DNA of 64,000 nt from CBFDBF01 sp050291465 (GCA_050291465.1 JBNKJV010000014.1:20650-84649), one strand, 5' to 3'; shown: positions 16,156 to 25,464, numbered from the stretch's first letter. The notes: generated by a model from the sequence alone, not told the origin. Made by a program: numbers and translations.

Positions 16156-16692
16156 TCAGCCGGACGGTATCGCGGCGTTCCGAGGCAGTTGGGCAAGCAG
16201 CTCTTCCACTATCTCGCCGGTTTTTTTGCCGGTCACATTGAGAACGATGTCGGCTTTCTCCTGATATACCGGCAAGCGCGTTTCCAACAGCTTTCTGGCC
16301 TTATCGAAATCCTTGAGCAGCGGCCGTTTCTCAATCTTCTTTTTGGAATTACGGTGCTTATTCAGCTTCTTGATAATGGCATCGAAGTCCGATTCAAGGT
16401 AAACCACCGTGCCTATCCGGTTCAGATTTTCCACCGCATAAAAACCGCCACCGGTGGAAATAATGCAGTTGGAAACGCCGGACTCCAGCCAGTCGGCCGT
16501 GCGCTTTTCCAGGCTTCTGAAGTACTCTTCCCCTTGTTTTTTGAATATGTCCTTGATGCTTTTGTTTTCAAGGCTCTCGATCAGGTCATCTGTATCCAGG
16601 GCATACATTCCGGTCTTTTTGGCGAGGGCCCTGGCGACGGTACCCTTGCCGACACCCATGAATCCGATAAGCACGATATTGTTGGAAGGCAT
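16156..16692 (-). CDS. Shikimate kinase-like protein
   Basis: A 178-residue P-loop kinase of the shikimate kinase family, which phosphorylates shikimate in aromatic amino acid synthesis. Walker A is GFMGVGKGT; DTDDLIE, EEYFRSLE, STGGGF, KRPLL and TRLPVY supply the expected substrate and lid residues. It is lysine-rich compared with classical AroK and uses K-G-T in the P-loop, and it does not sit beside aroB as gammaproteobacterial aroK usually does, so it may be a second copy or a divergent paralogue. The ATG at 16692 is preferred over TTG at 16698; no strong ribosome site is visible. Confidence 0.75.
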   Translation of the reverse strand: MPSNNIVLIGFMGVGKGTVARALAKKTGMYALDTDDLIESLENKSIKDIFKKQGEEYFRSLEKRTADWLESGVSNCIISTGGGFYAVENLNRIGTVVYLESDFDAIIKKLNKHRNSKKKIEKRPLLKDFDKARKLLETRLPVYQEKADIVLNVTGKKTGEIVEELLAQLPRNAAIPSG

Positions 16693-17058
16693 AGACAAAC
16701 CGAGGGAAATGAAAACGTACCGGTTATTATTCGTCCCCCGCCGGAATAGTCAATGAGCATTCCCGCAAAGTGAAAAATTCGCGTCAATGTCTTGAACGAT
16801 AGTTAGAGATCTTCCGGAGATCCCTCGCACTCACCCGGGACTAGGATCCCTCCCTGCGGTAGAGATGACAGCATCGGAGATTGTTCACGGGTTCCTTGGA
16901 TCTGGAAAGGCGGTCGTTATTCGCCCAAGCATCATGGAGATCTCCGTGTTTCAGGGTACGCCGCGAGGGAGCGGGGCGCTAGCGGGGGGGGTGTTAAGAA
17001 TTTGTAAAGGTTTGTTCTGTTAAAATGGAGCGGAGTTATAACTGAGGAAATACTTGCT
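16693..17058. other. Divergent intergenic region with no recognised gene
   Basis: About 366 bases between the divergent shikimate-kinase-like and desaturase-family genes. It presumably holds promoters for both. The 3' part near 16990-17045 is AT-rich (GTTAAGAATTTGTAAAGG then TTAAAATGG), but no hexamer pair with proper spacing stands out. No open frame, repeat array or RNA gene was identified. Confidence 0.4.
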
Positions 17059-17946
17059 ATGAGTGTGGATTTGAACAGCTGGGCCCTGGAAAACCAGACC
17101 CACATCAGGCTCGGGTTCTTTTTCGGCGTCTTCACCCTTATGGCGCTGTGGGAGATCATGGCTCCCCGCCGCAGTCTGCAAGTATCCAAGCCGGTGCGTT
17201 GGACGAATAACCTCGTTCTGGTGTTTATGAACACACTTCTGCTACGAATCGTTTTTCCCGCTACTGCGGTGGGTATGGCGCTGATGGCGCAGGAGCAGGG
17301 TTGGGGTGTGATCAACTACTATGGATGGAATGGCTGGGGTGTTGTCGCGATCTCGGTGGTGATCCTGGACTTTTTTATCTATTTGCAGCACGTTATGGTA
17401 CACGCGGTTCCCCTATTGTGGCGTCTGCACCGGGTGCACCATGCAGACCTCGATTACGATGTCACCACCGGGGCGCGTTTTCATCCCATTGAGATCCTGC
17501 TTTCCATGCTGATCAAGCTCAGCGTTATACTCCTGCTGGGAGCGCCGGCACTGGCGGTATTGATGTTCGAGGTGATCCTGAATGCAACCGCCATGTTTAA
17601 TCATGGTAATGTCAGGTTGCCTGAGTCGCTGGACCGTCTCCTGCGCTGGGTCGTTGTGACACCCGACATGCATCGGGTTCATCATTCGGTGGAGGATGAC
17701 GAGGCAAACAGCAATTTCGGATTTAACCTCCCCTGGTGGGATCGGGTATTCGGTACCTACCGGGATCAGCCGCGCGGGGGGCAGGAAGGGATGACTATCG
17801 GTATTCGTTCTTACCGTGACACCCGGTGGTGCAGCTGGCTGCCAGGTCTGCTCACCCTGCCGTTTATCGGTAAGATTAGCGCCTACGCCATCAACCGCCG
17901 GACCTGGGAAGACCCGGATGGGGGTGGTCGGGAACCGGACCAGTAA
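17059..17946 (+). CDS. Fatty acid hydroxylase/sterol desaturase family membrane protein
   Basis: A 295-residue integral membrane di-iron oxygenase. Three to four membrane helices surround the histidine clusters that bind the iron pair: QHVMVHAVPLLWRLHRVHH, RFHPIE, FNHGN and DMHRVHHS. Family members hydroxylate or desaturate lipids, sterols or carotenoids; the substrate here is unknown. The next gene starts 13 bases after its stop, so it opens the operon that continues with arsS. The ATG at 17059 has a GAGG site (TGAGGAAATACTTGCT) upstream. Whether lipid oxidation is connected to the downstream genes is unclear. Confidence 0.85.
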   Translation: MSVDLNSWALENQTHIRLGFFFGVFTLMALWEIMAPRRSLQVSKPVRWTNNLVLVFMNTLLLRIVFPATAVGMALMAQEQGWGVINYYGWNGWGVVAISVVILDFFIYLQHVMVHAVPLLWRLHRVHHADLDYDVTTGARFHPIEILLSMLIKLSVILLLGAPALAVLMFEVILNATAMFNHGNVRLPESLDRLLRWVVVTPDMHRVHHSVEDDEANSNFGFNLPWWDRVFGTYRDQPRGGQEGMTIGIRSYRDTRWCSWLPGLLTLPFIGKISAYAINRRTWEDPDGGGREPDQ

Positions 17947-17959
17947 GGCAAATCAAATT

Positions 17960-18925
17960 ATGCACGAGATGCTTCCAAAACTCATCGAATCCGATTTTCC
18001 GGCATTGCAGCGACGAAAATTGCGTACGTTGCAGGTCAACATGGGATACCGGTGCAATCAGCAATGTCTTCATTGCCATGTAAACGCGGGTCCCAACCGT
18101 CGCGAGATGATGGATGCGGAGACCGTCGACACGGTCCTTGAGTTTCTGGAGGTCGGCGCTATAGAGAACCTTGACATCACGGGCGGTGCTCCGGAACTGA
18201 ATCCTGAGTTCCGTCGTCTGGTATCGGCTGCCCGCCGACAGGGGGTGCATGTGATGGATCGCAGTAACCTCACTGTCCTCAACGAGCGGGGACTCGAGGG
18301 GATGGCTGAGTTTCTTGCCGATGAGGGGGTGGAGATTGTCGCCTCCCTGCCTTGCTATCTGCAGGAGAATATCGACGCCCAACGCGGTTCCGGTGTTTAT
18401 GCGTCCAGTATCGAGGCATTGCGCAGGCTGAATGGACTCGGTTATGGCAAACAGGGTAGCGGGCTGGTGCTCAACCTGATGTACAACCCGGCCGGACCCA
18501 GCCTGCCACCACCACAGGCGGCGCTGGAGGCGGACTACCGGCGGGAGTTGCAGCAGCGGGAGGGAGTCGTATTCAGCAATCTGTATGTCCTGGTGAACAT
18601 GCCGATCCAGCGATTCGGCAGCATGTTGGTATCCAAGGGGAGATTCGAGGAGTACATGGATCTTCTGAAAGGCTCCTTTCAGGAGGCAAACCTCGACAAC
18701 GTAATGTGCCGTTCCCTGTTAAGCGTCGATTGGCAGGGTTATGTCTATGATTGCGATTTCAACCAGATGCTGGGGATGCCGCTGCAGTTTGCGGGCAAGG
18801 GCAGATGCCGGCTGCGGGATCTGCTTGGACGGGACCTGGAGGGTCTGCCGATCCTGGTGGCGGATCACTGCTACGGTTGTACCGCGGGACAGGGTTGCAG
18901 TTGCGGCGGGGCCTTGAGTGAATGA
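17960..18925 (+). CDS. arsS: ArsS-like radical SAM protein (arsenosugar biosynthesis type)
   Basis: A 321-residue radical SAM enzyme with cluster motif CNQQCLHCH near residue 34 and a DUF3641-type C-terminal half. The end, HCYGCTAGQGCSCGGALSE, is the cysteine-rich tail of the ArsS family, some members of which carry selenocysteine there; this copy has ordinary cysteines and no in-frame TGA before the stop. Family members are linked to arsenosugar synthesis with ArsM, which is not in this window, so arsenic chemistry is not proven. The ATG at 17960 follows the desaturase stop by 13 bases; the long in-frame extension overlapping that gene is rejected. The glycosyltransferase gene begins right after its stop. 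Confidence 0.82.
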   Translation: MHEMLPKLIESDFPALQRRKLRTLQVNMGYRCNQQCLHCHVNAGPNRREMMDAETVDTVLEFLEVGAIENLDITGGAPELNPEFRRLVSAARRQGVHVMDRSNLTVLNERGLEGMAEFLADEGVEIVASLPCYLQENIDAQRGSGVYASSIEALRRLNGLGYGKQGSGLVLNLMYNPAGPSLPPPQAALEADYRRELQQREGVVFSNLYVLVNMPIQRFGSMLVSKGRFEEYMDLLKGSFQEANLDNVMCRSLLSVDWQGYVYDCDFNQMLGMPLQFAGKGRCRLRDLLGRDLEGLPILVADHCYGCTAGQGCSCGGALSE

Positions 18926-19621
18926 ATGACCGGCCGGATCTCCATTATCATTCCGACCCTGAATGAGGCGGCGACACTGGAACCAATCCTGAAGTCGCTG
19001 CAGCCGCTACGGGGTAAGGGACATGAGGTGATCGTCGTGGATGGCGGCAGCAGCGATGAAACCGTCAGATTGGCCGGTTACTATGCGGATAAGGTGATTA
19101 CATCCGAGCGTGGGCGCGCTCTGCAGATGAACCACGGAGCGCAGGCGGCCGAAGGCGGCATCCTCTGGTTTCTGCACGCGGATTCGCAGATTCCGGCGGA
19201 TGCTGCGGAAACCATCGTCGGGGCGGTGGGAGATTCCGGGTCTTTTCAATGGGGACGATTTAACGTTCGGTTGTCCGGAGCGCATTGGCTGTTTCGTGTC
19301 ATTGAAGCCCTGATGAATCTTCGATCACGGCTGACCGGAATCGCCACCGGAGATCAGGGGATCTTTGTCCGGCGGGAGCTTTTCCAGGCCGTTGACGGCT
19401 TTGCCGAGATTCCTTTGATGGAGGATATCGATCTCAGCAAACGCTTGAAACGCCTCGCTCCCCCCTGTTGCAGCACACAACGTCTGATCACTTCCAGCAG
19501 GCGTTGGGAGGACCGGGGTATTCTCCGTACGGTCCTGTTGATGTGGTATCTGCGGTTGGCCTATTTTCTCGGCCGTTCCCCGGAACGCCTGGCCGGAATC
19601 TACGGAAATACCCCGAGATGA
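18926..19621 (+). CDS. Family 2 glycosyltransferase (TIGR04283 type)
   Basis: A 231-residue GT-A glycosyltransferase. The start ISIIIPTLNEAATL, the VVDGGSSDET nucleotide-sugar region and the HADS metal-binding motif are characteristic, and the central ATGDQGIFVRRE and EDIDLSKRLK segments match the TIGR04283 group. The ATG immediately follows the ArsS stop and the 3' end overlaps the next gene (ATGA), so translation is coupled. This type commonly accompanies the DUF2064 transferase and ArsS-like proteins. The acceptor is unknown. A cytoplasmic or membrane-peripheral location is expected. Confidence 0.85.
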   Translation: MTGRISIIIPTLNEAATLEPILKSLQPLRGKGHEVIVVDGGSSDETVRLAGYYADKVITSERGRALQMNHGAQAAEGGILWFLHADSQIPADAAETIVGAVGDSGSFQWGRFNVRLSGAHWLFRVIEALMNLRSRLTGIATGDQGIFVRRELFQAVDGFAEIPLMEDIDLSKRLKRLAPPCCSTQRLITSSRRWEDRGILRTVLLMWYLRLAYFLGRSPERLAGIYGNTPR

Positions 19622-20265
19622 TGTATCCCCGCGGCCGTATTCTGATCTTCGCCAAGACCCCGGTACCCGGGAAGGTGAAGACGCGTCTGGCGAAAGGGTT
19701 GGGGTTCGATAAGGCCGCCAATCTGTACGCGGCCATGGTTGAGCACACGGTGGCCCTGGCGGTGGAGGCGCGACTCGCCCCGGTGGAGCTGCACGCCATG
19801 CCAGACGGGGAAAACGATTTCTTCAGATCCCTGCGGGATCGTTTTGCTGTCAAAGTGGAGCCGCAGGTAGGAGCGGATCTGGGGGAACGTATGGGGAATG
19901 CCCTTTCCACTGCGCTTAGTACCTCGGACTATGCGTTACTTATTGGAACCGACTGCCCGGTGCTGGACGCAGACTATCTGGAAGAGGCATTAGCCCGGTT
20001 GCATGGGAGCACGGAGGTGGTACTGGGGCCGGTGGAGGACGGCGGGTATGTATTAATCGGCATGCGCACCATGGAACCAAACCTGTTTCATGACATAAAC
20101 TGGGGTGGTAGCGATGTGTTCGAGGTGACGCGCCGACGTTGTGTCGGTGCCGGAATCGACTGTGAAGAGCTGCGTCCTCTTTATGATATCGATACTGAGG
20201 AGGATCTGCGGCGCTTTCGGGAAGAGTTACCGGAACAGGCCGTGCAGTTAATCGGCTGCCATTGA
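19618..20265 (+). CDS. DUF2064/TIGR04282-family glycosyltransferase-like protein
   Basis: A 215-residue protein with a nucleotidyl/glycosyl-transferase fold. The N-terminal AKTPVPGKVKTRLA motif and the GTDCPVLDADYLEEAL and LGPVEDGGYVLIG segments are diagnostic of the DUF2064 group. The start at 19618 forms an ATGATG overlap with the preceding stop; the second ATG at 19621 is an equally good choice. It is regularly found next to the TIGR04283 glycosyltransferase, with which it probably acts in making a glycosylated metabolite. The reaction is not known from sequence. Confidence 0.85.
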   Translation: MMYPRGRILIFAKTPVPGKVKTRLAKGLGFDKAANLYAAMVEHTVALAVEARLAPVELHAMPDGENDFFRSLRDRFAVKVEPQVGADLGERMGNALSTALSTSDYALLIGTDCPVLDADYLEEALARLHGSTEVVLGPVEDGGYVLIGMRTMEPNLFHDINWGGSDVFEVTRRRCVGAGIDCEELRPLYDIDTEEDLRRFREELPEQAVQLIGCH

Positions 20266-20293
20266 GGTGATTAAACCCAGGGACTAATCAGGT

Positions 20294-22846
20294 TTGCGTA
20301 TCTTAAGTCTGCAAATTCTCCTCGGGCTGACTTTTATTTTCCCGTTTACCCCCGCCGCTACCGCGGGCGGCGGACCCGAGACCACGCTGGTGGTAGTCAA
20401 TGCTCGCTCACCTCTCTCCAAACGGATCGCCAACGAATATCTCCGTCTCCGACAGATTCCGTCGAATCATGTGGTCTGGCTGGAGGAAGTCCCCTCGGTT
20501 GGGTCGATACCCCTAGAGACCTATCGGAAAAAGGTCTGGAAACCCATCGATGAGTTTCTACGAACCCGCGGGTTGGAAGAAGAGATCGACGTTATCGCTT
20601 ATTCCGCCGATTTTCCCTATGGGGTGGATTTTGCCTCCGATCTCAAGGCCAGGAAGATTCAGAAACATAAGCATTTGGGTACCAGGGCCTCCCTGACCGC
20701 CTTGACCTATTTTGCCCGCCGGGTGGAGATAGGGGATACCGGCTATCTGCAGCGGAATCATTATTTTGCCGATTTTGCCGGTCCCAAGATCAACAAGACT
20801 CCGGATGAACTTCCGGTCAGTACCCAGAAGCTCAGTGAGCGGGAAATTAGCGAGCTGCGTAAAAAAGCGAAAAGCGCCCTAGGCCGTAAGGATTACTCCG
20901 TCGCCGTGGCGGCGTATCGCAAGATTCGGGACAGCTATCCGGATAAATCCAGGACCTGGTATGACCTGAGTCGGAGTCTGGCGGCCGCCGGAAAACAGGA
21001 AGAGGCGTTGTCGGTTCTTACCTCGGCAGTGGATCTGGGGTGGACCCAAAGCCTGCTTACAGCCAAGGACAGGTATCTGAAACCCCTGCGTCGGGATCCC
21101 CGTTTCCGGCGTTTATTAGAACGCATGGAGACCGCCTACGGTCCGTTCCAACTGCCCCACGGCTTTAGTAACCGTTATGTCTGGTCCAATTCCGATCTGA
21201 TGCGCTGGGAGGCCGGTGACGATCTGGATCGCTACTATCTCTCCACCCTGTTGGCCTATACCGGTATCCGGGGGAACAGCCTCCCGGAAGTGATGGATTA
21301 CCTCACCTCCGCCGCGGCCAGTGACGGAACCCGACCGGACGGCACCGTCTATTTGCTGGAGAACCCCAATATTCGTTCACAGACCCGGCAGCCGCTTTTC
21401 ACCGCCACCGCCGCGGAGCTGGAGCGGCGCGGACGCAAGGTGGAGATACTGAACGACGACATAGATCAACAGGACGGGGTTGTTCCCAGGAACAAGCGTG
21501 ACGTGATTGGTGCGGTGGTGGGTTCCCGCAATTACAAGTGGGGGGAGAGCGGCAGCCGCTTGCTTCCCGGTGCCATTGCGGAGTCTCTTACCAGTTACGG
21601 GGGTGATTTCAACAACAGCAGTCAGACCAAACTGACGGAGCTTCTGCGTTATGGTGCCGCGGGATCCAGCGGGGCGGTGATGGAGCCCTTTGCGTTTCAG
21701 GAGAAGTTTCCGGTGCCGTTGCTGCATGCCTACTACGCGGACGGTTGTTCTCTTGCGGAGGCCTTCTACCAAAGCCTGGTGGCACCCTACCAGCTCATTA
21801 TCGTAGGGGACCCGCTGGCGCGACCCTTCGCCCGGTTTGCGGAGGTGCGGCTCGATGCACCGGACCCGGTCTCTCCCTGGTCGGGGACAGTGAACATCAT
21901 TCCCGACATCCAAGCTGTTCCGGGAAGAGGGATCGGCAGGGTGGAGCTGTGGATCGACGGCCACCTGACGGCCGAGGCATCCGCGGGAGAGTCGATTGCC
22001 TGGAATACCGGCTCCGCGGCGGATGGTTACCATGAATTGAGACTGGTTGCGATCGAGGACAGCCTTATCGAAACACGTTCCTTCGCCCGTTTCCATATTC
22101 GTGTGGATAACGGTGGAAGCCAGGTGCGGATGGACGGCCTTGCGGACGCCGTGGACTATGGTGAGAAGATCTCCGTTTCCGGAACAGCGTCCGGAGCTGA
22201 GTTGGTGGGGGTTTTTCAGGGCTATCGCAAGTTGGGCGAGGCGCCGGTCAAGGAGGGTAGCTGGAAGGTGATCGTAGATACCGCCGATCTGGGCGCCGGA
22301 CCGGTATCTCTCCAGGCTCGTGCGCTGGTCTCCGGTGAAACCGTCGCACAGAGCGTTCCACTGGTAATCACCATCAAGGATCCGGGCCTGATAGGACCGG
22401 TAGCCGATGTAAAATCGCCCGTGGCGGGTCTCACGGCTACCGTATATCTACAGGGTGGGGAATCCTATACGGTTGCCGTCGATGACATAGACAGCTTTTT
22501 CAAGGATCTGAACAAGGGCAAGATCGGAGTGGACAGAATAAGTCTGCAGGGCTATTTCAAGATCAGTACTCCCGGGTTTTACCAGTTGCTGGCAATCGGA
22601 AACAATCCTGCCAGGGTGTCCATCGACGATAAAGCCGTTCTGGAGATGCAGAAATCAAAGAAGCGTCAGGAGCGCTTTCTGCCCCTCGGGCTGGCGCAGG
22701 GTTGGCACAGATTGCGGCTCGACCTGCGAAGCGGACGCAGAGGATCGAACCCACGGTTAATTTTAGTGGGGGCGGAGGTGGCGAGAGTCCTGTCGGGTAA
22801 AAACCTGTATCAGGAAGGCGCCGGAGCGGTCAGTCTGAATAAATAG
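20294..22846 (+). CDS. Large exported TIGR03790-type protein of unknown function
   Basis: An 850-residue secreted protein. A signal peptide covers about residues 1-24 (ending ATAGGG), and the following TTLVVVNARSPLSKRIANEY start is typical of TIGR03790 proteins. A TPR-like helical segment lies near residues 190-270. The central part has the GAVVGSRNYKWGESG region of the family; beta-rich modules follow, and a PA14-like segment (FKISTPGFYQLLAIGNNPARVSIDD) lies near the end. Start is TTG at 20294, supported by the signal peptide and an AGG just upstream, 28 bases after the preceding stop. It is the last gene of the operon. A role in surface polysaccharide or cell-envelope work is only a guess. 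Confidence 0.78.
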   Translation: MRILSLQILLGLTFIFPFTPAATAGGGPETTLVVVNARSPLSKRIANEYLRLRQIPSNHVVWLEEVPSVGSIPLETYRKKVWKPIDEFLRTRGLEEEIDVIAYSADFPYGVDFASDLKARKIQKHKHLGTRASLTALTYFARRVEIGDTGYLQRNHYFADFAGPKINKTPDELPVSTQKLSEREISELRKKAKSALGRKDYSVAVAAYRKIRDSYPDKSRTWYDLSRSLAAAGKQEEALSVLTSAVDLGWTQSLLTAKDRYLKPLRRDPRFRRLLERMETAYGPFQLPHGFSNRYVWSNSDLMRWEAGDDLDRYYLSTLLAYTGIRGNSLPEVMDYLTSAAASDGTRPDGTVYLLENPNIRSQTRQPLFTATAAELERRGRKVEILNDDIDQQDGVVPRNKRDVIGAVVGSRNYKWGESGSRLLPGAIAESLTSYGGDFNNSSQTKLTELLRYGAAGSSGAVMEPFAFQEKFPVPLLHAYYADGCSLAEAFYQSLVAPYQLIIVGDPLARPFARFAEVRLDAPDPVSPWSGTVNIIPDIQAVPGRGIGRVELWIDGHLTAEASAGESIAWNTGSAADGYHELRLVAIEDSLIETRSFARFHIRVDNGGSQVRMDGLADAVDYGEKISVSGTASGAELVGVFQGYRKLGEAPVKEGSWKVIVDTADLGAGPVSLQARALVSGETVAQSVPLVITIKDPGLIGPVADVKSPVAGLTATVYLQGGESYTVAVDDIDSFFKDLNKGKIGVDRISLQGYFKISTPGFYQLLAIGNNPARVSIDDKAVLEMQKSKKRQERFLPLGLAQGWHRLRLDLRSGRRGSNPRLILVGAEVARVLSGKNLYQEGAGAVSLNK

Positions 22847-22905
22847 AGCCCTTTTTGAACTGCTAAGGGCTCATATTCCAATGGTGTTGCGCCCCTCAGG
22901 CGCAA
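22846..22905. terminator. Two hairpins between convergent genes, possible terminators
   Basis: An 8-bp stem GAGCCCTT/AAGGGCTC (22846-22853 and 22865-22872) and a 7-bp stem TTGCGCC/GGCGCAA (22887-22893 and 22899-22905) lie in the 117-base gap between convergent genes. Neither is followed by a clear T-run, so the termination role is uncertain. Confidence 0.3.
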
Positions 22906-22963
22906 TAAGGTTCCCGGGTTGGAGAACCTGCCGCGAACAACCCTAACCGCAACCGCACCTGCT

Positions 22964-24286
22964 TCACTGCGGCCACGGATCGCGCCAGCGGAAGATCATG
23001 ACCTGCGCGTTGTTGTATTCCTCGGTTTCCACCACGCTGTTGTCGGAATCAATGGTGAACAAAGCCTTCGAACACTGGTCGCTCGAGTTCTGACATTTCG
23101 AGAAATATTTGAAATCACTCTTGCGCACGGCACCTTCGATCATCTTCTCCTGGCACCCGAGCACCGAGAAGCTCGTCGCCGAGGCCCCGCCGGCGATGTA
23201 GCTGCCTTCCTTGATGCCGCGTCCATTCTCGGTAATGCGCCAGCGCACCACCGGCAGGCACTGCGGGCCCGTGTTCTTCCAACGGATCTGGAAATGGATC
23301 GTGTCGGGCGTCGACGGGTAACTCACGGCGAAGCCGGTAGGTTTGAGATCCGTCCAGGAATCGTTGAACGCGGCACATGAACCTGCTCCGGAGCAGGCGC
23401 CGGGTGGGATCGCGGTGGGTTTCTTTAAAATAAGATGCGTCTGGGTCAGTCGCTGCTGGGTGTTGTTCGGCGGCGACAGCCACAGCGTGTAGGCATCACC
23501 CAAATCCCGGGAAGGATTCAGCGTAACCGGGGGTTTGAACGTGTAGCTCCCCGTATTCTCAGTTTGCCAGGTGAGTCCTCCACCGGGCTTATGCAGGTTT
23601 ACCGCAAGCTTACACGACTTGTCCGAGGTGCCGCTCCATGTGACCGTGACGTTGTCCGCCAGATAGTGGGTGGAATAGTCCTGAGGGCTGGTGATCTTGA
23701 CGTCCTGCAACGAGCAGTCCTTCAATTGTGCGGCCAGCGACGGTCTAGACAGCTTGGGTTTCTTCTGGCCGCCCATGGAGAGCGCCGGCAGGCCGGGAAC
23801 GTTGATAATCAACGAGCGGATGTTGTTGCCCTCCTGCTTTTCGGTCACGGCGTGGTCGGCGTCCACCTCAAAGGTGAGTCGGTACCGCCCGGCCGCCCAT
23901 TTGTCCTGCGACATCGGCGGCCAAGACAGACTGTACTGCCCGTTCGGTGCCAGCGGGGAAACGGTCATGGAACCTGAGAGTTTCGGGTTACACGAGGTGG
24001 CGCCGAGCGGTGTACAGGTGATCTTAAGGCGGTTCCGCGGCGTGGCCGCATTGCCGGCGTTCTTGATCTGTACGTTGAATATGGTCGTGGCGCCGATCCG
24101 GTCGCCCGCCTTCGGCGGTGTGGCGTAAGTTACGTTTTGAATTACGAGGTCCGGCCGGGACAGGGTCGCCGTAATGCGCGGTTGGATACTCAAGCGTTTG
24201 TCACCCGGTGGTGCGGCCTGGAGCGTGGCCGAAGACAGGAGAAGTGTGGTGACCAGCAGAACAGTGTTCCAGGAAAAGCTACGCAT
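22964..24286 (-). CDS. Exported CARDB-type protein of unknown function
   Basis: A 440-residue protein with a clear signal peptide (about residues 1-24, ending LQA-APP). Residues about 40-165 form a CARDB-like beta-sandwich (PDLVIQNVTYATPP, FNVQIKNAGNAATP, FEVDADHAVTEKQEGNNIR). A second segment from about 190 (ITSPQDYSTHYL) resembles an Ig-like domain, and the C-terminal third again has CARDB features (NSVVETEEYNNAQVM). Several cysteine pairs suggest disulfides. CARDB domains act in extracellular adhesion or enzyme scaffolding. It is convergent with the TIGR03790 gene and transcribed alone. I do not recognise a named family for the whole protein. Confidence 0.7.
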   Translation of the reverse strand: MRSFSWNTVLLVTTLLLSSATLQAAPPGDKRLSIQPRITATLSRPDLVIQNVTYATPPKAGDRIGATTIFNVQIKNAGNAATPRNRLKITCTPLGATSCNPKLSGSMTVSPLAPNGQYSLSWPPMSQDKWAAGRYRLTFEVDADHAVTEKQEGNNIRSLIINVPGLPALSMGGQKKPKLSRPSLAAQLKDCSLQDVKITSPQDYSTHYLADNVTVTWSGTSDKSCKLAVNLHKPGGGLTWQTENTGSYTFKPPVTLNPSRDLGDAYTLWLSPPNNTQQRLTQTHLILKKPTAIPPGACSGAGSCAAFNDSWTDLKPTGFAVSYPSTPDTIHFQIRWKNTGPQCLPVVRWRITENGRGIKEGSYIAGGASATSFSVLGCQEKMIEGAVRKSDFKYFSKCQNSSDQCSKALFTIDSDNSVVETEEYNNAQVMIFRWRDPWPQ

Positions 24287-24547
24287 AAAACCCCCGGTTG
24301 TGACAGTATTTTTTTACGGATTTCCTTCGCATCATAGCATCCACTCGGCTGCCGCCCAACGTCATGGGTAGGTGGTGGCGCAAGCGGAAATGGTTCAGAG
24401 GGGGTGCGAGGCGGCCGATCCAGAAAAGCGGTGAAAGAAAACGGGGTGCTGACTGAAAAAGCATTGGGAAGACTCAAGAAATCCTCTTTCCAGACGCCTA
24501 CAGGTCTATATGCAATTCCGTCCCTAATAATAAGAAAGGACAACCTC

Positions 24548-25285
24548 ATGCCAAAAATCTGGATAAATGAAGAGACCTTATTTGATTCGATAATCGTGAT
24601 CGGCAGCGATGCCATTACCACCGGAGCGCTAAATAGCGATGACTTGGAAGATGCCAAGCGCCGCATTGAGGAAGGAGAGAGCCCCCTCAACGTGTTCGGC
24701 GACCGGGCGACCATGATTCCGTATTTCAGTATTAAAAAAATAAAGCTGGAAGAAAATGACGAGGATATCGAGGTCTATTACAAGGCGGAAAAGGATTCTA
24801 AATCCAAAACCCTGAGTCCGGTGGATACGGCCGTACGGCAGGAGATCCTGACGGAAATACAGTCACACCTGGGCGAAGACTTTACCACTATGACGGAGAA
24901 ATACAGCCTCCCGCGTGCAATTTTCCCGTCGTTGATGACGCTCTCGGTTTTTATATTTATTACCAAGTTTTTATATGCAGTGGCCGCGAGAATTGCCGCC
25001 GGTACGGAGATCGAGGTCAGCGGACGGCGCAGCGGGTTGAAAAAACTTTTTCTCTGGATATTGGATCTTCTGGGGCCGACTGGAGTGCTCATCCTGGGCG
25101 GCCTGTTGATGCTGTTGACGGCGTTGGTGCTTTTCAAACGGCTCAAAGAACCGACCATAGTCACCACCATAAAACAGGGGAAACAGCGTCCCGGTTCGGC
25201 AATCGGAACAGCGATCAAATACGCTATTCTTATCGGTGTATGGGCCCTCTTCGGACCGGGACTAATCTCTTCGCTGGTTTCCTGA
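24548..25285 (+). CDS. Predicted membrane protein of unknown function
   Basis: A 245-residue protein. The first 135 residues are soluble, mixed alpha/beta and charged; after them come about three membrane helices (near 136-160, 180-205 and 222-242), the last reaching the C-terminus. The ATG at 24548 has an AAGGA site 10 bases upstream; a longer frame to 24404 lacks one. No catalytic motif was recognised. It lies alone between the exported CARDB gene (divergent) and the tmRNA gene (convergent). The 261 bases before it hold no other feature I can support. Confidence 0.65.
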   Translation: MPKIWINEETLFDSIIVIGSDAITTGALNSDDLEDAKRRIEEGESPLNVFGDRATMIPYFSIKKIKLEENDEDIEVYYKAEKDSKSKTLSPVDTAVRQEILTEIQSHLGEDFTTMTEKYSLPRAIFPSLMTLSVFIFITKFLYAVAARIAAGTEIEVSGRRSGLKKLFLWILDLLGPTGVLILGGLLMLLTALVLFKRLKEPTIVTTIKQGKQRPGSAIGTAIKYAILIGVWALFGPGLISSLVS

Positions 25286-25422
25286 GTTGGATATCCTAAT
25301 CCTCCTCTACACCACTAAAGGGGTATCTTCTTTGAATCGTGTCGCTCTCGGCCATCCCTGGCCTCCGCGACATAAGGACATCCTGTCCAAAACCCGGAAC
25401 GTGGATTCTCATCCGCACCGCC

Positions 25423-25459
25423 GAAAACGCCAAAGGGCCACCCGAGGGGTGACCCTTTG
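25423..25459 (-). terminator. Rho-independent terminator of ssrA
   Basis: On the minus strand, directly after the tmRNA 3' end, a 12-bp stem (AAAGGGTCACCC with GGGTGGCCCTTT, one G-U pair) with a CTC loop is followed by GGCGTTTT. The stem occupies 25432-25458. Confidence 0.75.
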
Positions 25460-25464
25460 TCGTT

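Noticed and set aside
17816..17959. N-terminal extension of the ArsS-like protein overlapping the desaturase gene
   Set aside because: It lies within the conserved coding end of the upstream gene and has no ribosome site; the ATG at 17960 fits the family start.
18860..18925. Selenocysteine in the ArsS-like tail
   Set aside because: No in-frame TGA occurs before the stop; the positions are ordinary cysteine codons.
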